Below are positions 35,027 to 44,973 of a stretch of 59,175 nucleotides of DNA, one piece after another. A program made the position numbers and the translations under genes. The first letter of the stretch is position 1. Every line of letters begins with the position of its first letter. Source of the DNA: Candidatus Methanoperedentaceae archaeon. Its GTDB lineage: Archaea; Halobacteriota; Methanosarcinia; Methanosarcinales; Methanoperedenaceae. The stretch is taken from assembly GCA_003104905.1 (NCBI GenBank), contig PQAS01000001.1, forward strand, positions 24,966 through 84,140, written 5' to 3'. The notes beneath the pieces are model-generated. The model saw nothing but the letters and a program-made list of their open reading frames with translations. It searched no databases and was not told the DNA's origin.

Positions 35027-36838
35027 CTATATTCTTATTCTGAAATCTTCATGTTCTAAACTTAAATTTGGGTTGTAATAAGGGTCTCCTTTATCTATAA
35101 TCTTCCCCCATTTTTCCCTCATATAGTTAAATTCTTTTGAAAATCGTTCAATTTTTTCTGGCGTATCTTCATATCCCCTGCTGAAAGATTCATGATGATA
35201 TAGTTTCGAATACGGAGTATAAACGATAAGATATCCTTTTTCCCTGATCCTGAGGCATAGATCCACATCATTAAAAGCGATTGTCAGATTTTCATCAAAT
35301 CCCATGACCTCTTCAAAGACTTCTTTCCTGATCATAATACACGCGGCTGTCACCGCGCTCACATTATGGATCACATGCGGTATTCGGAAATATCCGGGAT
35401 CATTGTCAGGAAGATGTTTATGCTCATGACCTGCAACTCCTGGCATCCCTGGTTTCCCACTGATACCAAGAATGAGTCCCGCATGTTGTATCATGTTATC
35501 GGGATATAGGAGCTTGCATCCCACAGCTCCGACTTCTTTGCGCTGAACATGCTCTAACATGGAGGATAGCCACTCTTCCGAGATCACTTCAGTATCATCA
35601 TTTAAAAATAACAGATACTCATTCTTTGAATGCCTTGCTGCAAAATTATTGATGGCAGAAAAATTAAATGGTTTTTCATATCTCAGGACTCTTATATTTG
35701 ATCTCTGGCCGATCGTTTTCATGTAATCTAAAGTGCGAGGGTCTTTGCTGTTATTATCGATTATAATAATTTCATAATTAGTATATTTTGTTATTTTTTC
35801 AATACTTTCAATACATTTCCTGAGAACATTAATACCATCTTTTGTAGGTATAATTATACTGACTCCTGGATTGCCAATTATTTCCCTTTTGACCCTGAAA
35901 TAACCCGGATATCCACATGGAACTACCACTCCCCTGATATTTCTTCTTTCTAAACCCTCTTCCAGGGCTTTCTTTGCGCTAGCGTCTGCATAGCTTTTGG
36001 CCTGATATCTTAGGGCCGTAGAGCCTGGAATATTCCTCCAATGATAAAGGATTTTTGGGATATGGCATATTTTATCAGTTCTCTCCGTCAATCGCAGAAC
36101 CATGTCATAATCCTGGCTTCCTTCAAATCCTTTTCTGAATCCTCCTATCTCTTTTATGAGCTTTCTTCGATAGACACCGAAATGGCAGGTATACATATTC
36201 GATAACAAAAGATCCGGAGACCAATCGGGTTTGAAATAAGGATCGATCCTCTTTCCATTAGTTGTGATGTGGTCTTCATCACTGTAAATCATATCAGCGT
36301 CCGGATGCTCCTGCAGGAATTTTGCGACCTCGAACAATGCATTTAGCGGAAGTTCATCATCATGGTCCAAAAATGCTGTAAATTCACCCGTTGCCAAGGA
36401 TAGGGCTTCGTTTGAGGCACCCGAAATCCCCTCATTTGCAATAAGATATTTTGTTTTGATCCTGCTGTCTTTTTTGTGATATTTCTCCAGTGTTTCCCTG
36501 ATATGAGGCTTCATGGAGGCATCATCGACTAGGCCCAGTTCCCAGTTCTCATAGACCTGGTTGATGACCGAGATGATTGCTTTCTCAAGCCAGATGTTAT
36601 CTACATTATATACTGGGGTGATGATGCTTATTTTTGGATTATATTTAAAGGATTTTAATTCATCTTTCATTTTGATAAGGTCAAATTCGGTGAGTTGATG
36701 CTGTTTCAAATAAATGTTATAATCAACCCTATATTTTCTTACGAACTTGAAATGCAGCACTGCCTGCCGAAACAGAGAATGGGCTCCTTCATTTTTTAAT
36801 ATCCTATGACTGCTTGATATCAATTGAATCAAAGACAT
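35027..36838 (-). CDS. Double GT2 glycosyltransferase
   Basis: The 603-residue protein has an N-terminal helical segment (about 1-55) and two GT-A domains. The first (about 58-300) shows ISIITPVYNVD and a DHDDELP metal motif; the second (about 325-580) shows VSIIIPTKDGINVL, IIDNNSKD, FLNDDTEV and FNDVDLCLR. Tandem GT2 enzymes of this type often assemble rhamnan or O-antigen-like chains by alternating two linkages. This fits the dTDP-rhamnose genes at 47087-50059. It is cytoplasmic or membrane-associated. Confidence 0.9.
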   Translation of the reverse strand: MSLIQLISSSHRILKNEGAHSLFRQAVLHFKFVRKYRVDYNIYLKQHQLTEFDLIKMKDELKSFKYNPKISIITPVYNVDNIWLEKAIISVINQVYENWELGLVDDASMKPHIRETLEKYHKKDSRIKTKYLIANEGISGASNEALSLATGEFTAFLDHDDELPLNALFEVAKFLQEHPDADMIYSDEDHITTNGKRIDPYFKPDWSPDLLLSNMYTCHFGVYRRKLIKEIGGFRKGFEGSQDYDMVLRLTERTDKICHIPKILYHWRNIPGSTALRYQAKSYADASAKKALEEGLERRNIRGVVVPCGYPGYFRVKREIIGNPGVSIIIPTKDGINVLRKCIESIEKITKYTNYEIIIIDNNSKDPRTLDYMKTIGQRSNIRVLRYEKPFNFSAINNFAARHSKNEYLLFLNDDTEVISEEWLSSMLEHVQRKEVGAVGCKLLYPDNMIQHAGLILGISGKPGMPGVAGHEHKHLPDNDPGYFRIPHVIHNVSAVTAACIMIRKEVFEEVMGFDENLTIAFNDVDLCLRIREKGYLIVYTPYSKLYHHESFSRGYEDTPEKIERFSKEFNYMREKWGKIIDKGDPYYNPNLSLEHEDFRIRI

Positions 36839-37015
36839 GGTAATCTCAATACATTCGCCATTTTATCAATATTAATGTTATCAATTATCGTTATTTCTTT
36901 AAATATTTGCTGAAAGGAAAAATATTTTTTCAAGTCGAAAAAAAAAGAGTATATTTTTTATACTTTGGCGGCGACTTTGGTCTTTAATCGAGTTAAATAA
37001 TATATCTAAAAAAAA

Positions 37016-37798
37016 ATGGATAAAAAATCTATTACTCAAATTTATACAAGATCAATAGATTCAATATTAAATCTATTGAAACTAAAAAAAATCAAATTCG
37101 GTGACTGCCCGATTTGCGAGAGAAAAACAATTTTTTATGCAAAAAATGACTGGCTTCGAGATCACTATCTTTGTGCATTTTGCGGCTCTATACCAAGATT
37201 CAGAGCCATCATAAAATATATTAAATTATATTATCCCAATTATAAGAATATGTCAATCCATGAATCATCTCCTGTGGGAGCTGCATCAGGATTCTTGAAG
37301 AAAAATTGTGAAGATTATGCTTCAAGTCAATATTTTCCAGAAGTCCCGAACGGACAGATGAAAGATGGATTTCGATGCGAAAATCTGGAGTCATTGACTT
37401 TTGATGATGAAATCTTTGATTTATTTGTGACTCAGGATGTCTTTGAGCATATAATGAACCCTGGACGTGCGTTCAAAGAAATAAGTCGTGTATTAAAACC
37501 TGGGGGAGCTCATATTTTTACAGTACCGTATTATCCTGACCAGAAAAGTTCACCAAGAGCAATTGAAAAAGACAATCAAATAATTCACTTAAAGGAGCCA
37601 GTTTACCATGGTAATCCGGTAAGCAGTAAAGGTTCGCTCGTGACTTATGATTGGGGAAATGATTTTTTAGATCATATTTATAAAACTACGGGAATGGTGA
37701 CTACTATTTTGGATGCTTATGATCCAAAAAGTGGCATCGAAGCTGAATTTAGAGAAGTATTCATTAGCAGAAAAAATCCTGTAATTTATATGATATAA
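37016..37798 (+). CDS. SAM-dependent methyltransferase with N-terminal zinc-ribbon-like motif
   Basis: The 260-residue protein starts with a CPIC...CAFC four-cysteine pattern (about residues 34-60) that may bind zinc. The Methyltransf_11-type region follows with VTQDVFEHIMNPG and ISRVLKPGGAHIFTVP. The expected glycine-rich motif I is not clear (MSIHESSPVGAASG instead), as in several glycan-locus methyltransferases. It is divergent from the double GT2 gene and stands alone. A sugar or terminal-group methyltransferase role is inferred from its place. Confidence 0.78.
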   Translation: MDKKSITQIYTRSIDSILNLLKLKKIKFGDCPICERKTIFYAKNDWLRDHYLCAFCGSIPRFRAIIKYIKLYYPNYKNMSIHESSPVGAASGFLKKNCEDYASSQYFPEVPNGQMKDGFRCENLESLTFDDEIFDLFVTQDVFEHIMNPGRAFKEISRVLKPGGAHIFTVPYYPDQKSSPRAIEKDNQIIHLKEPVYHGNPVSSKGSLVTYDWGNDFLDHIYKTTGMVTTILDAYDPKSGIEAEFREVFISRKNPVIYMI

Positions 37799-37907
37799 TC
37801 GGTTACACTCCCGACTTTCTATAAATCCTGTTCCACTATGATTAAGAATTTATTTACTATTGAAGATCATTACTCTAACTAAATATATGTTTTAAACAAT
37901 TTTTTGA

Positions 37908-40900
37908 CTATTCTTTTTTTTGGCTTAGATTGCTGATGGCTTCCGAAAAGAAACTCAGATATTGCTGAGCCACGTTCTCAAGATCAAATTGAGCATTAAA
38001 AATGATACGGGCATTACGCTTATGTTCCTCTAACAATGCTTGATCCCTTAAATAGCGCAGCATTGCTTCTTTCAGGGCTTCCTCGAACAATTTTTGGGTC
38101 AGATCGTGTTGAATAAGTAATCCAGCTTTCCTGCCATCACAAACGATCATTTCCGGGATCGAGCCCATAGTAGTAGCAATCACAGGTTTTCCGCATGCTA
38201 GATACTCTATCACCGTGGAAGGCATAGACTCTGACACGAATCGGGATGGAAGAAGACCGATATCACATAAAAAGATAGCAGGCAACGGATCTTGCATCAA
38301 TCCTTTAAATTCAATTTCCTCATACTTAGCATATTTCTTTCCCAATGTTTGGGCATACTCCCCATCTCCTATCAACCAAAGGTTTGCTTTTTTCCCTCTA
38401 CGCATTTCAGACCGAAGCTCGTTAATTTGTAAAGTTGCATTGATTGCTTCTTCCCACCCCTTTTCGGGTATCGCGCGAGAGCAGAGGCAAAAAATAAAAT
38501 CATTCACATTTCGTTCAAAAGGGCCATTTATTGAATTCGGTATAGAGGATGGATCAAGCCCGTTATTGAATTGTCTTAACAATGCGGGTTTTGGGGCTAA
38601 TCCTTTTTCAAAGATCGCTAAATTTTTTGAGCTCGAATAGCATAATCCTGTGGCCAATTGCATGATCATAGGCGCTAATTTTTTGAATTCTGGGTCCCAT
38701 TCAGGGTGTGCTGCAAGCGCCTCATAGCACCCGTGCATCTGAATGAACCACGGTATTCGAAGCTCTCCATTAACAGCAAATACAAACCTGTCCGCCCACC
38801 AGATATGGGACATAATAATATCAATTCTATAAAACTCAATGAGATCACGAACAATGTCAATCCTTCGGGGTGTTTCAGATATTCGACTATTCAGATGGAC
38901 TGTCGATCGTGCACCTTTGCTCCATTCGCTCCTCCCCAGGATCCCTTCAAGGAAAACGATATCTGGGCTGACCCGATTGACAAATTGTGTATCAATAGCT
39001 TCTGGACGTGCATTACAAAGAAAGATGCGATGGTCCTTTGACCACTGATTGGCTAGTCGCACTGCAGCGATCTGCCCTCCACCGACTTCAGCATCTCCAA
39101 TAACAATCAACAGACACTTCTGGCTCTTTTTTTGCAGGAGTACATTTGATACCGATTCTCGCAATCGTTCTACCCATGGGATAAGCACTGGATTCTTCAT
39201 GAATCGTGGACGAGAGAGGTTATGTAACTCACCCAAACGATGATACTCAGACACCACATGAGCAACACAGGGAGCGATTCTGTTTGTAGGAAGTTTTATT
39301 TGTTCAATTATCCATGTTTTCACCTTCAATTGCTCAATAATCGCCCTTTCATCTAACTCATTTTTGTTAGTTACAGTCTCTCCATGGCGTCGATGAAAAT
39401 TTAATACATCTGGAACGAATGCAATTTTACCATTTAGTAGCAAATTAATATAAAAGAACCAATCACCCACAAATCGGAATTCATGTATTCCTTCAGGTAT
39501 GGTAACTCCTTTCCTGCGAAATACAACAGCACTTGCATTTGGAATGGTATTCTTTATCGAAAGATAATCACGGATTTCATCAATACCTTTGTTCGTATAT
39601 GCTGAGTTCCAGCGAGTTTCTGATAGGTCGGCCGTATAAGATCGATAGTCTGGCATATACAAGTGACCTTTCTCATCCACTGGTGCTGATTGTGAATAAG
39701 CAAGTACGACTTCTGGATCAGAGAAAGCAGGAATAAGGCGGTCCAGGAATCGCTTATCACAAAAATCATCTGCTTCAGCTATCCAGACATAATCACCTCG
39801 TGCTGCTTTAATTCCTTTTTCCCACTGCTTGAATGCTGAGCCGGAATTTACCTTGTTAGAGATTATTTTCACAGGAATAGTACAATTTTTTGTGAGATTT
39901 TTTGCACATTCCATACTATTATCCGAGGAACAATCGTCAAGAAATAAAATTTCATAGACGGGATAGGTTTGATCAAATATAGAAAATATTCTTTCTTCCA
40001 AATATTTTTCATAATTATAATTAGGGATTACAACACTGACTTTTTTATATTCATGCCCAAATAATGAGAGTAAGAAATACACATAATCAATAAAATTATA
40101 TTTTTTACTTATCAATTCTGACGCATTTTTACCCAAATTATCCCGACGTTTAGGGTCATTTAGAAGGGAAATCACTGCTTTTGTCATCTCATTGATATCA
40201 AGATATGGAACAAGAATACCGGTGTTTTCATTTACAATATCCTTGAATCCACCCGCATCCATAAAACCAATAATTGGTACTTCAACATCCATAGCTTCGA
40301 GTACAGTCGAAGGAAAAGGATCTTCTCTTGAGGTCATAAGATATATGTCTGAACCTGCGTAAAAAAGACTTGGCTCTTTTTGAAGTCCAACAAAACGAAT
40401 GTTATTTTCAAGTCCTGATTTTTTAATATCAGAGAAAACATTCTTCATAAAATTGTTATCATATTGACCTACCCAGACAAAATATGACGTGGAATCTGAT
40501 TGAATAACATTTTTCGCAATTTGTACAAATAGATCAATCCCTTTCCTGAAATCTGCATATCCTACACCTAATATAATTTTAGAATTAGGAAGGATTGAAA
40601 GTAACTTTCTGAGCGCAATTTTAGCTTCTTCTCTTTTCTCCTTAAAATTATTTCGTAAATATAGGCCCTGTGGTGCGATGATGCATTTTTTTTCATCTAA
40701 TTTAGCTAAAGTGGCAAATTTTGATTTTACATATTCAGACGGAAAAATAATTGTGTCAGCATACTGTGCTATAATTTCTGCATTTTTTTCCATTCTATAA
40801 TCTTTTATTATACCTGGAAGCTCATGGATCAATGATATTGTTTTAATATTATATTTATTAAATAATTCAATATAGTCTCCGGATACAACTGTATTACAGA

Positions 40901-43900
40901 TAGCAATATCTGCGCCATTAGAACGAAGTTCTTGAATCAAATCTTCCAATTTTTTGAGAGAAATAAAATCTTTTTCTATATTATATACAGTTGAATGTTT
41001 TTGGAATTCAGTTTCGAGAGGTCCACCAGACTTTAAAATTAAATAAATATTATATTTAAATAAGTCTTTCAGATTTTTTATAATGTTTAAAGAAATCAAT
41101 TGAGCACCGTTGTAGTTTGCATCATGAGAAACAAAAATCACTTTACGGCTCTCTATTGTATTAGATCTATATTCAAGAATCACCTCAGATGTTGCTTGAA
41201 GGTAACCATAACCATATTTTATGTCCGGCTCTAAATATGCCCCTTCTGCCCATTCATTCCATGCATTTATGAATACAAATCTCTCTTCTTTTTTATGCAC
41301 ATTTCTGGAAAATTTTGCTACATTTGATAACCACTGTTTATATGTTTCCGGATTAGAACCATAAAATATTGCTGCATTTTTTGGCTTCCTAGCGGTATTG
41401 TCCCATCCAGGGGATACTGTTTTGAATAACTTATATGGGGTGATTTTGAGATAATTGTTTGATTTAACAAAATCTTTAAAGTCAAGAATGTTTCCCGAAA
41501 AATCTGGATTGAGAACTTTAATTTTATTAGTTATAATCCTGCAATCATGAAGTGTATGAGGTGGAAATTCTACTGCAGCATCGAATCCGTATGGCTGTGG
41601 ATCAACGAAGCCAAAACTCTGTGCTGCCACAAGATATATATCTCCTATCCCTTGCTTTTTACAATATTCTCTCCATCGTTCTGCTGTTTTCTTTGCATCA
41701 GGTAATAACATTACTCTATATACAATTAACACAGGTTTTCCATCAATTTTAATATATCGTGGATCTCTGAAGAAAGGTTCGAGATCTTTGATAAATGCGA
41801 GGTCATTCTCGATAGAGTGTGTTTGTGCGATTAGTATCTCATTATCAAGCCCATCCCATCTTCGTGTCCAATTTTCATTCGCCCAGCAGATACAAAATTT
41901 TATATCCAGTTCAGGATTTTTTAGAAATTGATTCAATGGTGTTTCTAACAATTTTTTTCCATTAAACCAATAATAATGAAAACAAAAACCATAGATTCCA
42001 TATTGATGAGCTAGTTCAATTTGCCGTTTCATTACTTCGATTAGCCTTAAATCATAAAAACCCAATTCGTCGGGTAAACGTGGCTGATAATGACCATTAA
42101 ATTGTGGTACTGCTTTTGCGACATTTCTCCAATCAGTAAATCCCTTACCCCACCACTGATCGTTTTCAGGAATTGGATGATATTGAGGTAAATAAAATGC
42201 TATCAATTTTATATCATTTTCTGTTAAATTTATATTGGTCTGTGATAATGCCACATATTCCGGGGATTTCTTGCTAGCTCTGTTGAATAAATCCAAAGTA
42301 TATTGTTTATCTAAACGACTTCCTTTATTATATTTAGTAATATTGGATATTCCTGATGATTCATCATTATCAGCTATTTTAATTTTTTTGCCTGAATGCC
42401 AGTATTCATTAAAGTTAGATATTGTTTGCTTAAATCCGACATTTACTATTGACCTCATTCCTTTGATTCCTAAATCATATAATTTCCTTCTTCCCGTTTC
42501 TTGTGGAAATAACCTTTCTATAACAGTATGAAATTTTTTCACAGTCCGCCATGTGACACTTTGATGAATATCTTTCAGCGCGTCGTTGAGTCCACTGATC
42601 TGAACATCTCTGGTTTGTAAGGCAGTATTGAGTCCACTGATCTGAACATCTCTGGTTTGTAAGGCAGTATTGAGTCCACTTATGTGGGTATCTTTGGATT
42701 GTATCGTGCTTTTAAGTTCATTGATCTGGATATCCCTGACCTGTATGGCGTTAGCCTTCTCTTTCAACTCTATATCCTTTCCTTTAAGTTCTTTATCTTT
42801 CAATTCTTTATATCTTTGATTACTATAAAAGTCCTTTATATTCTTGATAAAGGACTGAAGCATTTCGTATTTTATGCTGAATTCTTTATCTGATTTAGGA
42901 TCATTTGCATGAATATCTGAAAAATCCATTTTTGTATCATTCTTAATGATAATGATTGCCTGCCTGTAAGCAGGATTTAAATTATCTAATAAGTAAAAAT
43001 TCTTATTGTAGAACTCATTCAATTCTTCAATACTTTTTGAAAATTCCGGCATACCTTCGGTTAGTAGAAATGTAGAGATCATTTCAAACCAGCGTGGAAG
43101 ATATCCATTTGGTATCACTGCATATTTAAACCTGGATTTTTTCACAAGTTCGATCGTAAATGGCAGCGAGGGCAAACCATTCTGGATGTGTTCATGGAGC
43201 CACACATACTCCGTACCATGGCTGAGTTTATACAACTCGTTCGCCAGTATCTCATTTTCCCTGACTCCGGGTGTATCAAATGGTGCAGCTATTATGGTGG
43301 CAATTCTTGAGAGATGAAGAAGATTATTTATGAACTTCTCGCGGAAATTGGCAGGTACATGCTCATAGGTATCTACAGAAATAACAAAATCATAAGTCTC
43401 ATCCAGTTCTAATTTTGTGATGTCTCCAATGATGAAGTTGGTTCTTTGTTTATACTCTGGCGGATAATCTTTATCAAGATAATAGATATCGTCACAGGGC
43501 AGGAACTTCTTAAGATTTTCTTCAAAACTTGCGCCTACATCAAGTATCTTAAATGTCTTCTTATCATTTCTGAATTTATTTATTATATCTGAGATTAACC
43601 TGTATCGTTGATATTGGTCAAAAGAGATTGACATATAATACTCCTGTCCTGAATCCCAGTAATATTTTTTTCCATTAAGCGCATCGATTAAGGAAATGTT
43701 AATTGGATAATTCTTACCTGTAAGGGAATCTTTCTTCTTTATTTCCATTAATTTGTTTGAATAGATCAAAGCGAACTGGTATTCGTTTTCACATGTCAAA
43801 GTTCTCTCTTCCAAAATGACGTCCTTCTTATCTTCAAGAATGGTTTTGAGAGAATGACCTTCAAGCCCCACTTCCTTGTATTCATAATCATATAAAGAGA

Positions 43901-44753
43901 GTATGGTAGGCATTATATCAATATTGCTTATATGTATGTTCCTTTCGCCTGGTTTTATCCCTATCCCTTTATGCGGCTTAATAATTAATGGCACAGCTAT
44001 CTGGTCTAAAGTAACTGACAATCCATTTTCTAAGAAAACGTTATTTTCACCAAAAGATACTCCATGATCAGAAGTAATAAAAATCAGGGAATCCTCGTAT
44101 ATACTAAGCTTCCTTAGTTTTTCTATAAATTTTCCGATGTTATCATCAATAAATCGGATGCAACCATCGTATTGGGCCTTATAATACCGGATGTCATTTT
44201 TATCGGAAAGATTCGGGTTATATTCAGGAGAACCATAAAATTCATCCTTCAGGAACATATTCTTATAAGATTCCGGACTTATGTATGACACATGAGCATC
44301 GAAATAATGAACGAACATGAAAAAGTCATGCATGTGGTTCACATCAAGCCAACTGAATATCTTCTCATTTGTTGCATGGCAATTTCTTCTTTCCTTTGCA
44401 TCATCGAATATATCAAAACCAGGATTAAGACCTGAAAGCCCTTGGCAACCTGAGAAAGCGGACGTCCTGTAATTGTTTTCTTTCAAAATAGAAGCTAAAG
44501 TCCTTTCAGCCTGCGCATTCAACTTTCCTTCCGGATCAAAGCCTATCGAATGATTATCGGGATGTTTGGACGTTAATATCGATGCGATAGAAGGAACGGT
44601 ATTTGAGCATACTGAAAAAGCATGTTTGAACAATATCCCGCTTTCTGCCAGTGCATCTATATTCGGGCTTGTATTTCTTTCATAACCATAACATCCTAAA
44701 TGATCCTTTCTCAGTGAATCGATGATTATCAGGATGATCTTTTTCGGTTTCAT
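37908..44753 (-). CDS. Giant 2281-residue sulfatase-like / methyltransferase / WbsX / GT4 / GT2 / GT4 fusion
   Basis: Domain order: sulfatase/alkaline-phosphatase-superfamily (about 1-370; metal Asp12 in IIDSLR, HGVSFGEN; Thr52 in NTVPSIASILT at the nucleophile place instead of Cys/Ser); class I methyltransferase (about 385-610; ILDVGAS, DTYEHVP); coiled coil with 14-residue repeats (about 645-735); QSVTWR and a short helical segment; WbsX/GT99-like domain (about 840-1195; FYLPQYHPIPENDQWW, FCFHYYWFNG); GT4 (about 1200-1560; SREDPFPSTVLEAMD); GT2 (about 1570-1830; VVIPNYNYEKY, EADDF); GT4 (about 1875-2270; SESMPSTVIEYLACGKP). The frame is unbroken over 6.8 kb. There is no signal peptide, so it acts in the cytoplasm. 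It follows wzt by 220 bases on the same strand. It could build, cap and measure a surface glycan. Confidence 0.9.
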   Translation of the reverse strand: MKPKKIILIIIDSLRKDHLGCYGYERNTSPNIDALAESGILFKHAFSVCSNTVPSIASILTSKHPDNHSIGFDPEGKLNAQAERTLASILKENNYRTSAFSGCQGLSGLNPGFDIFDDAKERRNCHATNEKIFSWLDVNHMHDFFMFVHYFDAHVSYISPESYKNMFLKDEFYGSPEYNPNLSDKNDIRYYKAQYDGCIRFIDDNIGKFIEKLRKLSIYEDSLIFITSDHGVSFGENNVFLENGLSVTLDQIAVPLIIKPHKGIGIKPGERNIHISNIDIMPTILSLYDYEYKEVGLEGHSLKTILEDKKDVILEERTLTCENEYQFALIYSNKLMEIKKKDSLTGKNYPINISLIDALNGKKYYWDSGQEYYMSISFDQYQRYRLISDIINKFRNDKKTFKILDVGASFEENLKKFLPCDDIYYLDKDYPPEYKQRTNFIIGDITKLELDETYDFVISVDTYEHVPANFREKFINNLLHLSRIATIIAAPFDTPGVRENEILANELYKLSHGTEYVWLHEHIQNGLPSLPFTIELVKKSRFKYAVIPNGYLPRWFEMISTFLLTEGMPEFSKSIEELNEFYNKNFYLLDNLNPAYRQAIIIIKNDTKMDFSDIHANDPKSDKEFSIKYEMLQSFIKNIKDFYSNQRYKELKDKELKGKDIELKEKANAIQVRDIQINELKSTIQSKDTHISGLNTALQTRDVQISGLNTALQTRDVQISGLNDALKDIHQSVTWRTVKKFHTVIERLFPQETGRRKLYDLGIKGMRSIVNVGFKQTISNFNEYWHSGKKIKIADNDESSGISNITKYNKGSRLDKQYTLDLFNRASKKSPEYVALSQTNINLTENDIKLIAFYLPQYHPIPENDQWWGKGFTDWRNVAKAVPQFNGHYQPRLPDELGFYDLRLIEVMKRQIELAHQYGIYGFCFHYYWFNGKKLLETPLNQFLKNPELDIKFCICWANENWTRRWDGLDNEILIAQTHSIENDLAFIKDLEPFFRDPRYIKIDGKPVLIVYRVMLLPDAKKTAERWREYCKKQGIGDIYLVAAQSFGFVDPQPYGFDAAVEFPPHTLHDCRIITNKIKVLNPDFSGNILDFKDFVKSNNYLKITPYKLFKTVSPGWDNTARKPKNAAIFYGSNPETYKQWLSNVAKFSRNVHKKEERFVFINAWNEWAEGAYLEPDIKYGYGYLQATSEVILEYRSNTIESRKVIFVSHDANYNGAQLISLNIIKNLKDLFKYNIYLILKSGGPLETEFQKHSTVYNIEKDFISLKKLEDLIQELRSNGADIAICNTVVSGDYIELFNKYNIKTISLIHELPGIIKDYRMEKNAEIIAQYADTIIFPSEYVKSKFATLAKLDEKKCIIAPQGLYLRNNFKEKREEAKIALRKLLSILPNSKIILGVGYADFRKGIDLFVQIAKNVIQSDSTSYFVWVGQYDNNFMKNVFSDIKKSGLENNIRFVGLQKEPSLFYAGSDIYLMTSREDPFPSTVLEAMDVEVPIIGFMDAGGFKDIVNENTGILVPYLDINEMTKAVISLLNDPKRRDNLGKNASELISKKYNFIDYVYFLLSLFGHEYKKVSVVIPNYNYEKYLEERIFSIFDQTYPVYEILFLDDCSSDNSMECAKNLTKNCTIPVKIISNKVNSGSAFKQWEKGIKAARGDYVWIAEADDFCDKRFLDRLIPAFSDPEVVLAYSQSAPVDEKGHLYMPDYRSYTADLSETRWNSAYTNKGIDEIRDYLSIKNTIPNASAVVFRRKGVTIPEGIHEFRFVGDWFFYINLLLNGKIAFVPDVLNFHRRHGETVTNKNELDERAIIEQLKVKTWIIEQIKLPTNRIAPCVAHVVSEYHRLGELHNLSRPRFMKNPVLIPWVERLRESVSNVLLQKKSQKCLLIVIGDAEVGGGQIAAVRLANQWSKDHRIFLCNARPEAIDTQFVNRVSPDIVFLEGILGRSEWSKGARSTVHLNSRISETPRRIDIVRDLIEFYRIDIIMSHIWWADRFVFAVNGELRIPWFIQMHGCYEALAAHPEWDPEFKKLAPMIMQLATGLCYSSSKNLAIFEKGLAPKPALLRQFNNGLDPSSIPNSINGPFERNVNDFIFCLCSRAIPEKGWEEAINATLQINELRSEMRRGKKANLWLIGDGEYAQTLGKKYAKYEEIEFKGLMQDPLPAIFLCDIGLLPSRFVSESMPSTVIEYLACGKPVIATTMGSIPEMIVCDGRKAGLLIQHDLTQKLFEEALKEAMLRYLRDQALLEEHKRNARIIFNAQFDLENVAQQYLSFFSEAISNLSQKKE
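42591..42674 (-). repeat. Two identical tandem 42-bp repeats in the coiled-coil part of the giant fusion
   Basis: Bases 42591-42632 and 42633-42674 are identical 42-base copies, each coding 14 residues (two heptads, RDVQISGLNTALQT). Diverged copies flank them on both sides (KDTHISGLNTALQT and RDVQISGLNDALKD), giving four 14-mers in all. Because the unit is a multiple of three and of seven residues, gain or loss would lengthen the coiled coil without breaking frame or heptad register. Confidence 0.9.
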
Positions 44754-44973
44754 TAAATATATTATCCGTTTATTTATTATTTTTTAAAGTACAATAAACC
44801 TTTGCATTCTTCCTATCATTATGTAGTCCTATATTTAGGAACAACTTTCATTTAAGCTTTACATATTATAAAAACATTCTCACAGTTGATTCAATGGTAT
44901 GATTAAAATAATTGACTTCAAAACAGCTTTAAAACTATCCTGTTGATAATAGAAATCTTTTGCATGAGGTGGT

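Noticed and set aside
42591-42674. Short CRISPR-like array
   Set aside because: The 42-bp units are directly adjacent without spacers and code for coiled-coil heptads.
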